Below, one piece after another: positions 8,102 to 17,827 of a stretch of 64,000 bases of DNA. A model generated the notes under the pieces. It had not been told where the DNA came from. It did no database searches and was given only the letters and a program-made list of their open reading frames with translations. The stretch covers positions 186,001 to 250,000 of the forward strand of contig NZ_FPJO01000002.1 in the NCBI RefSeq assembly GCF_900119365.1, given 5' to 3'. The DNA is from Streptomyces atratus. GTDB taxonomy: Bacteria; Actinomycetota; Actinomycetes; Streptomycetales; Streptomycetaceae. How positions within the stretch are numbered: the stretch's first letter is position 1; every line of letters begins with the position of its first letter. A program made the position numbers and the translations under genes.

Positions 8102-9496
8102 TCAGCGGAGTGCGGCGGCCAGCTCGCCCCAGAGGTGCGCGGTCGTCTCCACGCCCTTGAACAGAAGGTCCAGCTCGACCTTCTCGTTGGGGGCGTGCCA
8201 GCCGTCGGACGGTACGGAGATGCCCAGGAAGAGGACGGGAGCGCCCAGCACGTCCTGGAGGTCGGCGGCGGGCCCCGAGCCCCCTTCGCGGGTGAAGAGG
8301 ATCTTCTGGCCGAAGGCCCGTCCCATGGCGCGGGCCACGGCCTGCAGGGCGGGATGGTCCAGCGGGGTCAGGCAGGGGCGGGTGGCCGGGGCGAAGGTGA
8401 TCCGGTGCCCGACACCGGCCGGGACCTGTGCCTCGGCCCAGGCCCGGACCACCTGCTGGACGCGGTCGGGGTCCTGGCCGGCGACCAGCCGGAAGCTGAT
8501 CTTCACCAGGGCGGAGGACGGAATGATCGTCTTGCTTCCGGCGCCCTGGTAGCCGCCTCCGATGCCGTTGACCTCGGCGGTGGGGCGGGCCCAGACGCGT
8601 TCCAGCGTGGAGTATCCGGCCTCGCCCGATGCCGAGCGGGACTTGGCGGTGCGCAGCCAGGTGGCCTCGTCGAAGGGCAGCTCGGCGAAGAGCGCGCGCT
8701 CGCTGTCGGTGAGCTCGGCCACACCGTCGTAGAAACCAGGGATCGCGACCCGGCCGTCCGCGTCGTGCAGCGCGGCGACGAGCCGGGCGACGGCGGTCGC
8801 CGGGTTGGGTACCGCGCCGCCGAACGAACCGGAGTGGATGTCCTGCTCGGGGCCGTGCAGCTCGATCTCGCACTCGGCGAGGCCGCGCATGCCGGTGCAG
8901 ACCGTGGGGGTCGACTCGTCCCACATGCCGGTGTCGGAGACGATCACGGCGTCGGCGGTGAGCCGGTCGGCCCGCTCCTCGACCAGGGCGCGGAAGTTCG
9001 GCGAGCCGGACTCCTCCTCACCCTCGATCAGGAGCTTGAGGTTGACGGCGGGGGCGGTGCGGCCGGTGACGGCGAGGTGGGCCCGGACGCCGAGTGTGTG
9101 GAAGAACACCTGCCCCTTGTCGTCTGCGGCGCCCCGCCCGTACATGCGGCCGTCGCGGATCACCGGCTCGAACGGGTCGGTGTCCCAGCCGTCCTCGCGG
9201 GCGGCGGGCTGCACGTCGTGGTGCCCGTAGACGAGGACGGTCGGGGCGTCCGGGTCGTCGGACGGCCAGTGGGCGAAGACCGCGGGGGCGCCGGGCGTCT
9301 CCCAGATCTCGGTGACCGGGAAGCCGGTCTCCTCAAGCTTGGCCGACAGCCACTCGGCACTGCGCCGTACGTCCCCGTCGTGGACCGGCTGGGCGGATAC
9401 GGACGGGATGCGCAGCCAGGCGGCGAGGTCGTCCAGGAAGGCTGTGCGGTGCTGCTCGGTGTACGTACGGACGGCGCTGTCCGGGGTGTCGCTCAT
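8102..9496 (-). CDS. M20-family metallopeptidase (dipeptidase)
   Basis: The 464-residue protein is a di-zinc M20 peptidase. Metal and catalytic motifs are YGHHDVQPA (His and Asp), GRGAADDKG (bridging Asp region), LIEGEEESGS (catalytic Glu pair) and VSDTGMWD (Asp ligand). The final His ligand lies near the C-terminus (DGWHAPNE). The lid/dimerisation domain is present (HSGSFGG). It probably hydrolyses short peptides in the cytoplasm, as no signal peptide is visible. The ATG at 9496 begins the conserved part; the frame is open to 10042 but the extension overlaps another gene's reverse strand. It ends 45 bp before the nudC start and is not part of the mycobacterial order. Confidence 0.93.
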   Translation of the reverse strand: MSDTPDSAVRTYTEQHRTAFLDDLAAWLRIPSVSAQPVHDGDVRRSAEWLSAKLEETGFPVTEIWETPGAPAVFAHWPSDDPDAPTVLVYGHHDVQPAAREDGWDTDPFEPVIRDGRMYGRGAADDKGQVFFHTLGVRAHLAVTGRTAPAVNLKLLIEGEEESGSPNFRALVEERADRLTADAVIVSDTGMWDESTPTVCTGMRGLAECEIELHGPEQDIHSGSFGGAVPNPATAVARLVAALHDADGRVAIPGFYDGVAELTDSERALFAELPFDEATWLRTAKSRSASGEAGYSTLERVWARPTAEVNGIGGGYQGAGSKTIIPSSALVKISFRLVAGQDPDRVQQVVRAWAEAQVPAGVGHRITFAPATRPCLTPLDHPALQAVARAMGRAFGQKILFTREGGSGPAADLQDVLGAPVLFLGISVPSDGWHAPNEKVELDLLFKGVETTAHLWGELAAALR

Positions 9497-9656
9497 GGCC
9501 TTGAGCCTAGTGCCTCGCCTGCCGGGGTCTTCCCGCCAACGGTACGGGGCCCTCCCCGCCCAGCTGTGACCGGATACCTGTCGATGTTGTTCCTCCTCCA
9601 GTTGAATGGCTCCGCAGGGCAGCGCCCGGTGCCCTGCTGCGAGGGGGGAGAGGGAG

Positions 9657-10418
9657 TTGAGCGCTTCAGGTGAGGGAACGCCGCCGGGTCGGCGGACCGG
9701 GGAGACAGCGGCGTGGGTCTCGGCGATCACCGCTGTCGTCGGTCTGCTGCTGGCGGTGTTCGGGGTCCCGCTCGTCGGCGGCTCGTCGGTCAATCGGACC
9801 ATCGCCGGCCATGCCGGCGCCCCGCACGCCCCTTCCTCGCCCACGCCGCCTCCGGCGGGGACGAGCGCCCCCGGCTCCCCGGACGCAACCGTCGCCCCCG
9901 ACACCGCGCCCTCGGGGCCGCCACAGCCCTCCCCACCGGCCATGCCCAAGGGCTGGCACCGTGTCGGCGAACCCGGCCTCACGGTGGTCTTCGCCCTGCC
10001 GGACGGCTGGACCCGGAAGATAAGGAACGGCATCCAGAGCAACTGGACCTCCCCGGATGGTGCTCATGACATGAGCGTCAAACGGGACACGTCGTACGGG
10101 GCGACCGCCCGGGCGGCCTCCGCCGGGCAGCTCGCCTGGTACCGCGACACCGCCAAGTCGTCGATGGCCGATGTCAAGGCCGTCTCGCACATCACACGGC
10201 AGAACGGCCGCGACGCCCTCTGGCTGGAGATCGACTACCACTGGGCGGGCCAGAGCGAACCCCGCAAGCGCGTCGAAGTCTTTGTCGCAGGCAGGGCGGG
10301 CCAGGTCTACCAGCTGCTCTTCGACACCGCCGCCCACCCCGAGAAGCTCGCCACGCAGCGGCGGCTGTTCACGACCGCCCGCGCCCAGCTGCTGATCGAC
10401 ATGGGCGCGCCGTCCTAG
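9657..10418 (+). CDS. Membrane-anchored extracytoplasmic protein, function unknown
   Basis: From the TTG at 9657 (GGAGAGGGAG directly upstream) the product has 253 residues; an ATG at 9606 without a ribosome site is the alternative. One membrane segment lies near the N-terminus (AAWVSAITAVVGLLLAVFGV), then a Pro/Ala/Ser-rich linker and a folded domain with GWHRVGEPGLTVVFALPDGW and WRDT/YRDTAK-like segments. This C-terminal domain resembles the outer domains attached to some streptomycete Ser/Thr protein kinases, but no kinase domain is here. Ligand unknown. The TAG stop (10416-10418) lies inside the terminal repeat of a miniature element, and the downstream gene converges on the same element. 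Confidence 0.75.
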   Translation: MSASGEGTPPGRRTGETAAWVSAITAVVGLLLAVFGVPLVGGSSVNRTIAGHAGAPHAPSSPTPPPAGTSAPGSPDATVAPDTAPSGPPQPSPPAMPKGWHRVGEPGLTVVFALPDGWTRKIRNGIQSNWTSPDGAHDMSVKRDTSYGATARAASAGQLAWYRDTAKSSMADVKAVSHITRQNGRDALWLEIDYHWAGQSEPRKRVEVFVAGRAGQVYQLLFDTAAHPEKLATQRRLFTTARAQLLIDMGAPS

Positions 10419-10594
10419 GGCGTGTTTTAGAAGTCCCGCCTGTCTCGCGGGGTCTGACACGCACGCTCGCCGCGTTGCCGAAATGCCCTGGTAGCTCCGC
10501 TACAAGGGCACCCCGGCGCCTTGCGATCGCACGCGCCAGACCCCGCGGGCCCGCCCTCCGGGCGGACGACGCTACTTCTAAAACACGCCCTAGG
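10414..10594. mobile_element. 181-bp palindromic miniature inverted-repeat element at CTAG
   Basis: The 21 bases at 10414-10434 (CCTAGGGCGTGTTTTAGAAG...) are the exact reverse complement of 10574-10594. The interior also folds back on itself: TCGCGGGGTCTG near 10446 pairs with CAGACCCCGCG near 10540, and the centre holds TGCCCT/AGGGCA and TAGC/GCTA pairings. No transposase is encoded. Flanking CTAG (or TA) on both sides looks like a target duplication, as in IS5-like and IS630-like elements. It is probably a non-autonomous element and, as transcribed, a long hairpin terminator for both convergent genes. Confidence 0.8.
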
Positions 10595-13500
10595 CCCTGG
10601 GCGGTGGCTCGTCCAGCAGGATCCGTTCCAGTTCCGCCCGGCCCGGGAGGCGGGTGGGGTGGACGGTCTCGCCGGTGCGTACGTACAGGAACGTGGCGGT
10701 GACGTCGGTGAGCGGCAGGTCGTGCAGTTCCGCCCAGGCCAGTCGGTAGACCGCGAGCTGGAGGGGGTCGGCGGTGTTGGTGCGGGTGGTCTTCCAGTCG
10801 ACGATCTCGTACGTGTCCCCGGTGCGGTACACCGCGTCGATGCGGCCCCTGATCACCCGGCCGGCCAGGGTGATCTGGAACGGCGTCTCGACACGGTACG
10901 GGGTGCGGCGGGCGTACGGGGTGCGTTCGAAGGCCTCCTTGAGTGCGGCGAGGTCGCGCTCGTCGGCGATCTCGGCGTCGTTCTCGTCACCGCCGGGCAG
11001 CTCGTCGGGGCCGAGCATGGGCAGCGGCAGCTCCTCGAAGCGGGACTCCACCCAGGCGTGGAAGCGGGTGCCCCGGCGGGCCGCCGGCTGCGGGGGCCGC
11101 GGCATCGGGCGGGCCAGCTCCTGGGCGAAGCCGTCGGGGTCGTCGGCGAGGTGCAGCAGCTGGGTGGCGGAGAGCGAGGCGGGTACGAGGACGTCGCGCA
11201 CGGTGGCGCGGGCGCGGCGCAGCTCGCCGGTGAGGGCGTCGAGGTCGCGGTCCCAGGAGGCGAGGGTGCGGGCCTCCTCGGGGGTGAGGCGGTGTGCCCC
11301 GGAGGGCTCGGGGGTACGGGCCGCGGGGACGTGTGGCGCGGGGGCGGGGGCCGAAGGGGGCTCCGTGGACAGCGCGTCCCAGTCGTCGGCGTCGTCGAAG
11401 TACGCCTCGTCGGCATACGGCTCGTCGTCGGGAAACGGAGCGTCGTCGTAGGCGCCGTCGTCCGGCACCGGAGCCTCGTCGGGCACCGCCCCGTACGCGT
11501 CCGGCACACCCCCCGTCATGGCGAGGGCCTCCAGGTGGGCCATCACCGTGTCCGCGGCGGCCCGGCGGCGGGTCAGCGCTGTGTCGTCCAGCGGAAGCGG
11601 CCACGCGTGGTCGGTGGTCTCCCCGTCGAGCGCCGGGTTCTCCTCGTCCTCGGCCGGTTCGCCGGCCCAGGCCTCGATCTCGCCGTGCCCGGCCGCGCAG
11701 TGCTCGTACAGCGCGTGCAGGAAGCCGGAGGGGCCGCGCGGCTTCTTCTGGGACGGGCCCCACCAGTGGCCGGAGCCGAGCAGCAGGGTGCGGGGTCTGG
11801 TGAAGGTGACGTATCCCAGGCGGAGCTCCTCGGTGTGCTGGTGCTCCTTCATCTCCTCCTTGAACGCCTTGAGCCCCTTGGCGTCCCAGGAGTGCACGTC
11901 GGGGAGGGTCGCCCGGTCCCCGCGCAGGGCGTGCGGGAGGACCTTGGACTGGGCGGTCCAGGCGTCGCGGGACTGGCCGCTGGGGAACTGGCCGGTGACC
12001 AGGCCGGGCACGGCGACGACGTCCCACTCCAGGCCCTTGGACTTGTGGGCGGTGAGGACCTTGACGGTGTTCTCGCCGCCGGGCAGGGCGTTGTCCAGGC
12101 CCTTCTCGTACTGGACGGCGGTGCGCAGGAAGCCGAGGAAGGCGAGGAGGGTGGCCTCGCCGTCGACGGCGGCGAAGCGGGCCGCGACGTCGAGGAAGTT
12201 GGCGAGGGTCTCGCGGCGGCGGGCGGCCAGGGCATGCGGCGACGCGGAGAGCTCGACCTCCAGCCCGGTGGTGGCGAGGACCCGGTGCAGCACGTCCATC
12301 AGCGGATCGGCCAGCGAGCGGCGCAGGTCGCGCAGCTCGGCGGCGAGGCGGGCGAAGCGGATGCGGGCCTCGGTGGAGAACGGCAGCCCGTCGTCCTCCT
12401 CGCTGCCCGATTCGAGGAAGGTGTCCAGCGCGTCGGCGAGCGAGATCACCTCGGCCGGGTCGATGCCCTCGACGGCCTCGGCGAGACGGCGGTCGGGGTC
12501 GAAGTCGTCGTCGGCGTGGGCCGCGCGGTGGACGAGGAGCCGGGCGCGGCGGCCGAGCAGGGCCAGGTCGCGGGGGCCGATCCGCCAACGGGGGCCGGTG
12601 AGCAGACGGACCAGCGAGGCGTTGGCGCCGGGGTCCTGGAGCACCTCGCAGACCGCGACGAGGTCGGCGACCTCGGGCAGATGCAGCAGCCCGGACAGGC
12701 CGACGACCTCGACCGGGATGTCGCGGGCCACCAGCGCGGCCTGGATCTCCGGGAAGTCGCCCGCGGTGCGGCACAGGACGGCGATCTCGCCGGGTGCCTT
12801 GCCGGTCCGCACCAGATGGGCGATCGAGTCGGCGAGCCAGTCGATCTCCTCGGCATGGGTGCGCAGCAGCGCACAGCGGACGATGCCGTCGCGCTCGGCG
12901 CCGGGAGCGGGGCGCAGTGCCTCGACCCCTTCGTGCATGGCGCGCAGCGGTGCGGCGAGGCCGTTGGCGAGATGCAGGAGCCGACCGCCGCTGCGGCGGT
13001 TCTCGCTGAGGGAGTAGCGGGTGGCGGGGGCGCCGTCGGCGTGCGGGAAGTGCAGCGGGAAGTCGTCGAGGTTGGCGACGGACGCGCCGCGCCAGCCGTA
13101 GATCGCCTGGCAGGGGTCGCCGACGGCGGTGACGGCGTGTCCGGTCGTCCCCCCGGGGCCGTCGCCGAAGAGGGCGGAGAGCAGCAGGCGCTGGGCCACG
13201 GAGGTGTCCTGGTACTCGTCGAGCAGCACGACCCGGAACTCCTCGCGGAGAATCGTGCCGACCTCGGGACGGGTGAGGGCCAGCTCGGCGGAGAGCGCGA
13301 TCTGGTCGCCGAAGTCGAGGAGGTCGCGGCTCTTCTTGGCCTCGCGGTAGCGCCGGGTCAGCTGGAGCAGCTCGCCACGGGCCTCGGCGGTCTCGGGGAT
13401 CCTGCGCAGCTCGGCGTTGCTGAGCCTGGCGGTCTCCAGGGTGCGGAGCAGCTCCGTGTCGTGCTCGGCGAGCTGCTCGGGGCGTACGAGGTGTTCGGCG

Positions 13501-14030
13501 AGCTCGGCGTCCAGGGCCAGCAGATCGCTGACGAGGGTGGGGAAGGACCTGGTCAGGGCCGGGTAGGGGCCGGGGGCCTCGCGCAGTACGCGGGCGGCGA
13601 GCTGGTAGCGGGTGGCGTCGGCGAGGAGGCGGGTGGTGGGTTCGAGTCCGATGCGCAGCCCGTGCTCGGTGAGGAGCCGGCCCGCGAACGCGTGGTACGT
13701 GGAGATGCTGGGCTCGCCCGGGGGGTTGTCCGGGTCGATGGCATCCGGATCGGTGACCCCGGCCGCGATCAGGGCCTTGCGGACGCGCTCGGCGAGCTCA
13801 CCGGCCGCCTTGTTGGTGAAGGTGAGCCCGAGGACCTGCTCGGGGGCGACCTGGCCGGTGCCCACCAGCCACACCACGCGCGCCGCCATCACCGTGGTCT
13901 TCCCGGACCCGGCTCCGGCCACGATCACCTGCGGGGCGGGCGGCGCGGTGATGCAGGCCGTCTGCTCCGGGGTGAACGGGATCCCGAGGAGCTCCTTGAG
14001 CTGCTCGGGATCGGTGATACGTGAGGACAC
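10590..14030 (-). CDS. adnB: AdnB: helicase-nuclease subunit for double-strand-break end resection
   Basis: A 1146-residue UvrD-like helicase fused to a C-terminal RecB-type nuclease. The motor has Walker A AGAGSGKT (38-45), TFTNKAAGEL, motif II LDEYQDTS, GDPCQAIYGWRG and motif V KSKGLEWDVV. The nuclease has GRIDAVYR, DWKTTR and QLAVYRL. Together with AdnA it forms the AdnAB end-resection motor of actinobacteria, the counterpart of AddAB/RecBCD. Homology begins just after the GTG at 14030, though the ribosome site is poor. An Asp/Glu/Pro-rich spacer lies before the nuclease. The stop TAG sits in the miniature element's terminal repeat. It follows adnA by 64 bp, as Rv3201c follows Rv3202c. Confidence 0.9.
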   Translation of the reverse strand: MSSRITDPEQLKELLGIPFTPEQTACITAPPAPQVIVAGAGSGKTTVMAARVVWLVGTGQVAPEQVLGLTFTNKAAGELAERVRKALIAAGVTDPDAIDPDNPPGEPSISTYHAFAGRLLTEHGLRIGLEPTTRLLADATRYQLAARVLREAPGPYPALTRSFPTLVSDLLALDAELAEHLVRPEQLAEHDTELLRTLETARLSNAELRRIPETAEARGELLQLTRRYREAKKSRDLLDFGDQIALSAELALTRPEVGTILREEFRVVLLDEYQDTSVAQRLLLSALFGDGPGGTTGHAVTAVGDPCQAIYGWRGASVANLDDFPLHFPHADGAPATRYSLSENRRSGGRLLHLANGLAAPLRAMHEGVEALRPAPGAERDGIVRCALLRTHAEEIDWLADSIAHLVRTGKAPGEIAVLCRTAGDFPEIQAALVARDIPVEVVGLSGLLHLPEVADLVAVCEVLQDPGANASLVRLLTGPRWRIGPRDLALLGRRARLLVHRAAHADDDFDPDRRLAEAVEGIDPAEVISLADALDTFLESGSEEDDGLPFSTEARIRFARLAAELRDLRRSLADPLMDVLHRVLATTGLEVELSASPHALAARRRETLANFLDVAARFAAVDGEATLLAFLGFLRTAVQYEKGLDNALPGGENTVKVLTAHKSKGLEWDVVAVPGLVTGQFPSGQSRDAWTAQSKVLPHALRGDRATLPDVHSWDAKGLKAFKEEMKEHQHTEELRLGYVTFTRPRTLLLGSGHWWGPSQKKPRGPSGFLHALYEHCAAGHGEIEAWAGEPAEDEENPALDGETTDHAWPLPLDDTALTRRRAAADTVMAHLEALAMTGGVPDAYGAVPDEAPVPDDGAYDDAPFPDDEPYADEAYFDDADDWDALSTEPPSAPAPAPHVPAARTPEPSGAHRLTPEEARTLASWDRDLDALTGELRRARATVRDVLVPASLSATQLLHLADDPDGFAQELARPMPRPPQPAARRGTRFHAWVESRFEELPLPMLGPDELPGGDENDAEIADERDLAALKEAFERTPYARRTPYRVETPFQITLAGRVIRGRIDAVYRTGDTYEIVDWKTTRTNTADPLQLAVYRLAWAELHDLPLTDVTATFLYVRTGETVHPTRLPGRAELERILLDEPPPRA

Positions 14031-14094
14031 CCCAGAGAGGCTAACCGGACGCACCGACAAACGTGCGGGCCACCGGATGTCCGGCCACCCCCGC

Positions 14095-17000
14095 TCACTC
14101 CAGGACGTGGCGGCCCTCCGGCTGTGCGCTGCACGAGGCCCGGAAGGCGCAGTGCGTGCAGTGCTGGCCGGTCGTGGGGGTGAAGCGTTCGTCCAGGACC
14201 CGGCCCGCGGCGGTGGCCAGCAGCTCGGGGACCCATTCACCGGCGAGGGGTTCCTGCGCCTGCACCTTGGGATGGGCTTCGCCGCCCTCTTTCTTGGCGG
14301 CGGCCTGGCGCAGTTGTACGAGTTCGGCGCCGCCGGGCTCGGGGCGGCGGCCGTCGAAGACCTCGTCGACCGCGCCCTCCCGGACGGCCAGCTGGTACAC
14401 GGCGAGCTGGGGGTGGCGGGCCACCTCGTCCTTGGTCGGGGACTGCTTGCCGGTCTTGAAATCGACGACATAGGCCCGGCCCTCGGCGTCCTGTTCGACG
14501 CGGTCCATCGAGCCCCGGATGCGTACCTCGTACTCCCCCGCCTCCAGCGTCACGTCGAAGTCGTGCTCGCTCGCGACGGGGGTGCGGCCGGCCCGGTCCA
14601 TGACGTGCCAGCGCAGGAAGCGTTCGAGGGCGGCCCGTGCCTGTTCCTTCTCCTGCCGGGACTTCCAGGGGGCGTCGAAGACGAGACCGTCCCAGACCGA
14701 GTCCAGCCGCTCCATCAGGACGGCGAGATCGGCGGGGGTACGTCCGGAGGCCACCTCGTCGGCGAGTACGTGGACGACGTTGCCGAAGCCCTGGGCCGCG
14801 GACGCCGGGGCGTCCGCCTTCACCTCGCGGCCGAGGAACCACTGGAGCGCGCAGGTGTTGGCGAGCTGGTCGAGCGCGCTGCCGGAGAGGGTCACGGGCT
14901 GGTCCCGGTCGCGGAGCGGGACGGCGGAGCGGGTCGGTTCGTACAGGCCCCACCAGCGGTAGGGGTGAGCGGCGGGTACGAGCGGCTGGCCCTCGTCGTC
15001 GGTGAGCGCGGCGAGCCGGGCGAGGCGGCGGGCGGCCTCCTCGCGCAGGGCCTCGGAGGCTTCGGGGTCGACGGTGGTGGCGCGGAGTTCGGCGACCAGC
15101 GCGGCGACGGCGAGCGGGCGGCGCGGCCGGCCGGTGACATCGCGCGGCTCGGCGCCGAGTTCGGTGAGGAAGCGGGAGGGCTGGTCGCCGTCGTCGGCGG
15201 GCGCCTTCACCGCGGTGACGACGAGCCGTTCGCGGGCGCGGGTCGCCGCGACGTAGAAGAGCCGGCGCTCCTCGGCGAGGAGGGCGCCGGGGGTGAGCGG
15301 TTCGGCCAGGCCGTCGTGGCCGATCCGGTCCGCCTCCAGCAGCGAGCCGCGGCGGCGCAGGTCCGGCCAGAGCCCCTCCTGCACACCCGCGACGACAACG
15401 AGGCGCCACTCCAGGCCCTTGGAGCGGTGCGCGGTCATCAGCCGTACGGCGTCGGGGCGCACCACGCGTCTGGAGAGGGTGTCGGCGGCGATGTCCTGGG
15501 CGTCGACCTCTTCCAGGAAGTTGAGCGCGCCGCGCCCGCCGGTGCGTTCCTCGGCACGGGCCGCGGTGTCGAAGAGGGCGCAGACGGCGTCGAGGTCGCG
15601 GTCGGCGTTGCGGCCGCCCGCGCCGCCGCGCAGTGCGGCGCGCTCCAGCCGGCCCGGCCACGGGGTGCCGGACCACAGGGCCCACAGGGCCTCCTCCGCG
15701 GTGCCGCCGCCTTCGAGGAGCTCGCGGGCCTTGCGCAGGAGTGCGCCGAGGCGCTGGGCGCTGCGGGCGTACGCCGGATCGTGCGCCACGAGCCGCTCGG
15801 GTTCGGCGAGCGCTCGGGCCAGCAGCTCGCCGGAGGGGGCCGGTACGCGGTTCCCGGCGGCCCGCTCCTCGTCGCGCAGGGCCCGGCCGAGGCGGCGCAG
15901 GTCGGCCGCGTCCATGGAGCCGAGGGGGGAGGCGAGCAGGGTCAGGGCGGTCTCGGTGTCCAGCCAGGAGGATGTCTCCGCCGCGTCCTCGTCCGCTGCC
16001 GAAGCCTCCGCCGCCTCCGCTGTCTCCTCCGCTGTCTCCTCCGCGCCCGGCGCACCCCCGCTCAGGGCCGCCGTGGCGACCGCGCGCAGGGCTGTCAGGA
16101 GCGGGGCCACCGCCGGTTCGTGGCGCAGGGGGAGGTCGTCCCCGTCGACCTCCAGGGGGACGCCCGCCACCGTCAGGGCCCTGCGCAGGGAGGGAATCGT
16201 GCGCCCCCCGGCCCGTACCAGCACCGCCATCTCGTTCCACGGGACACCGTCCTCCAGATGGGCCCGGCGCAGCAGATCGGCGATGTTGTCGAGCTCGGTG
16301 GACGCGGTCGGGTAGGTGTACGCCTCCACGCTGCCGCCCTCGCGGACCGCGGTGAGTTCCCGGTGGGCGCGGACCTTCGCCGCGGGCAGCCGGGTCAGCG
16401 GCATCCGGCGGGTGAGCAGCCGGGTGGCGGCCAGCAGCTGTCCGGCGGAGCGCCGCGAGGTGGTGAGCACGCCGACCGGGGCCGGGGCGCCGTCCGCCCG
16501 GCTGAACGTCTCCGGGAAGTCGAGGATGCCGTTCACATCGGCGCCCCGGAACGCGTAGATCGACTGGTCGGGGTCGCCGAAGGCGATCAGGTCCCGGCCG
16601 CCCCCGGTGCCCGGGGCGCTCCCCCGGTTGCCGGCCAGCGCGTGCAGCAGCCGCACCTGCGCCGGGTCCGTGTCCTGGTACTCGTCGACGAACACCGCGT
16701 CGTACTGCCCCGCGAGCAGCGCCGACACCTCGGGGCGCTCCGCGAGCAGCACGGCCCGGTGCACCAGCTCCGCGTAGTCCAGCACCCCCTGCGCGTCCAG
16801 CACGTCCAGGTACTCGGCGAGGAACTCGGCGGCGGCGCCCCAGTCCGGCCGGCCGGTGCGGCGGGCGAAGGCGGCCAGCGCGTCCGGCCCCAGGCCCAGC
16901 TCACGGCTGCGGGCCAGCACCGCCCGCACCTCGTCGGCGAAGCCGCGCGTGGTCAGGCAGGCCCGCAGCTCGTCGGGCCACCGGATGTGCGCGAAGCCGT

Positions 17001-17484
17001 CCCGCTCCAGTTCGAGCTGGCCGGCGAGCAGCTCGCGGACGGTGACGTCCTGCTCCGGTCCGGAGAGCAGCCGCATCGGTTCGGCGAAGAGGTCGGCGTC
17101 CTGGTGGGCGCGGACCAGCGCGTAGCAGAAGGAGTGGAAGGTGGTGGCCTGCGGGCCGCGGGCGGCGCCGAGGCGGGCGGCCATCCGGTCGCGCAGCTCC
17201 ACGGCGGCCTTGCGGCTGAAGGTGAGCACCAGGACGCGGGCCGGGTCGCCGCCCCGTGCGATGCGGGCGGCGACCGCCTCGACGAGCGTGGTCGTCTTGC
17301 CGGTGCCGGGTCCGGCGAGCACCAGGAGCGGGCCGCCGGGGTGCTCAACCACCGCGCGCTGCGCCGCGTCCAGGAGAGGAGGGTCCACGGAGCCCGGCGG
17401 GGTGCGCACCAGACGGTACGCGCCCGCGGCCCGCTGCCGTGTCCGACGGTGCGGACTGTGCCGGGTGAAGGAGGAGGAGCTCAC
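14095..17484 (-). CDS. adnA: AdnA: helicase-nuclease subunit with Fe-S nuclease domain
   Basis: A 1129-residue protein starting at a GTG. The motor has Walker A AGPGTGKT (57-64), TFSRKAAVEL, VDEYQDTDPAQ, GDPDQSIYAFRGA, HRSKGLEWRLVV and AATRARERL, all intact. The C-terminal nuclease has GSMDRVE, DFKTGKQ and QLAVYQL. One cysteine before the nuclease (NTCALQWFL) and CTHCAFRASC at the end form the four-Cys [4Fe-4S] staple known from AddB-type nucleases. An Ala/Glu-rich insertion (about GAEETAEETAEAAEAS) lies mid-protein and is probably a flexible linker. It is the upstream gene of the adnAB operon. Confidence 0.9.
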   Translation of the reverse strand: MSSSSFTRHSPHRRTRQRAAGAYRLVRTPPGSVDPPLLDAAQRAVVEHPGGPLLVLAGPGTGKTTTLVEAVAARIARGGDPARVLVLTFSRKAAVELRDRMAARLGAARGPQATTFHSFCYALVRAHQDADLFAEPMRLLSGPEQDVTVRELLAGQLELERDGFAHIRWPDELRACLTTRGFADEVRAVLARSRELGLGPDALAAFARRTGRPDWGAAAEFLAEYLDVLDAQGVLDYAELVHRAVLLAERPEVSALLAGQYDAVFVDEYQDTDPAQVRLLHALAGNRGSAPGTGGGRDLIAFGDPDQSIYAFRGADVNGILDFPETFSRADGAPAPVGVLTTSRRSAGQLLAATRLLTRRMPLTRLPAAKVRAHRELTAVREGGSVEAYTYPTASTELDNIADLLRRAHLEDGVPWNEMAVLVRAGGRTIPSLRRALTVAGVPLEVDGDDLPLRHEPAVAPLLTALRAVATAALSGGAPGAEETAEETAEAAEASAADEDAAETSSWLDTETALTLLASPLGSMDAADLRRLGRALRDEERAAGNRVPAPSGELLARALAEPERLVAHDPAYARSAQRLGALLRKARELLEGGGTAEEALWALWSGTPWPGRLERAALRGGAGGRNADRDLDAVCALFDTAARAEERTGGRGALNFLEEVDAQDIAADTLSRRVVRPDAVRLMTAHRSKGLEWRLVVVAGVQEGLWPDLRRRGSLLEADRIGHDGLAEPLTPGALLAEERRLFYVAATRARERLVVTAVKAPADDGDQPSRFLTELGAEPRDVTGRPRRPLAVAALVAELRATTVDPEASEALREEAARRLARLAALTDDEGQPLVPAAHPYRWWGLYEPTRSAVPLRDRDQPVTLSGSALDQLANTCALQWFLGREVKADAPASAAQGFGNVVHVLADEVASGRTPADLAVLMERLDSVWDGLVFDAPWKSRQEKEQARAALERFLRWHVMDRAGRTPVASEHDFDVTLEAGEYEVRIRGSMDRVEQDAEGRAYVVDFKTGKQSPTKDEVARHPQLAVYQLAVREGAVDEVFDGRRPEPGGAELVQLRQAAAKKEGGEAHPKVQAQEPLAGEWVPELLATAAGRVLDERFTPTTGQHCTHCAFRASCSAQPEGRHVLE

Positions 17485-17827
17485 GTGGATCGCCGGTCCT
17501 GGTGGGTGTACTGATGATGAGAATGCGGTGCGCGCCGCGAACTTACGAAGCTACGCCAGCGGGAGCGCGATACGGGGCGGGAGCGCTGCGTGCCTCGTCA
17601 CGTTCCGGGGCGCGGACGCCGTTGCGCGCCCGGTCCCGCACCCGGCCGTGGTTTCCGTCACTCCGCGCGGCCACGGTCCCGTCGTGTCACATGCCACAGA
17701 CCTTGCCATCGGCCACTTTCTGCACACCCGCGATCACCTTCCGTGCACTCCGGTTCACTTCCCGGAAGTCGGGGGTACGTCGTACGGCCCCGGTGCCGCC
17801 CGCTGTGCCGCCGGATGGCGGAAGCTG
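17485..17827. other. Intergenic region upstream of adnA
   Basis: 343 bp between the adnA start and the stop of the alkyltransferase-like gene. It must hold the adnA promoter. Partially complementary CCGTGG/CCACGG arms lie around 17644-17676 and may end transcription of the upstream gene. I see no ORF or RNA gene I can defend. Confidence 0.4.

Noticed and set aside
10414..10594. Complete insertion sequence
   Set aside because: It is only 181 bp, lacks a transposase and is almost wholly self-complementary; it fits a miniature element.
10521..14024. Large plus-strand ORF opposite adnB
   Set aside because: A mirror frame of adnB with Gly/Val-rich, low-complexity product and no motif.
13612..17514. 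Large plus-strand ORF opposite adnA
   Set aside because: It is a shadow frame of a GC-rich coding region. The minus strand has full helicase and nuclease motifs; the plus-strand product has none and a Gly/Ala/Arg-rich composition.
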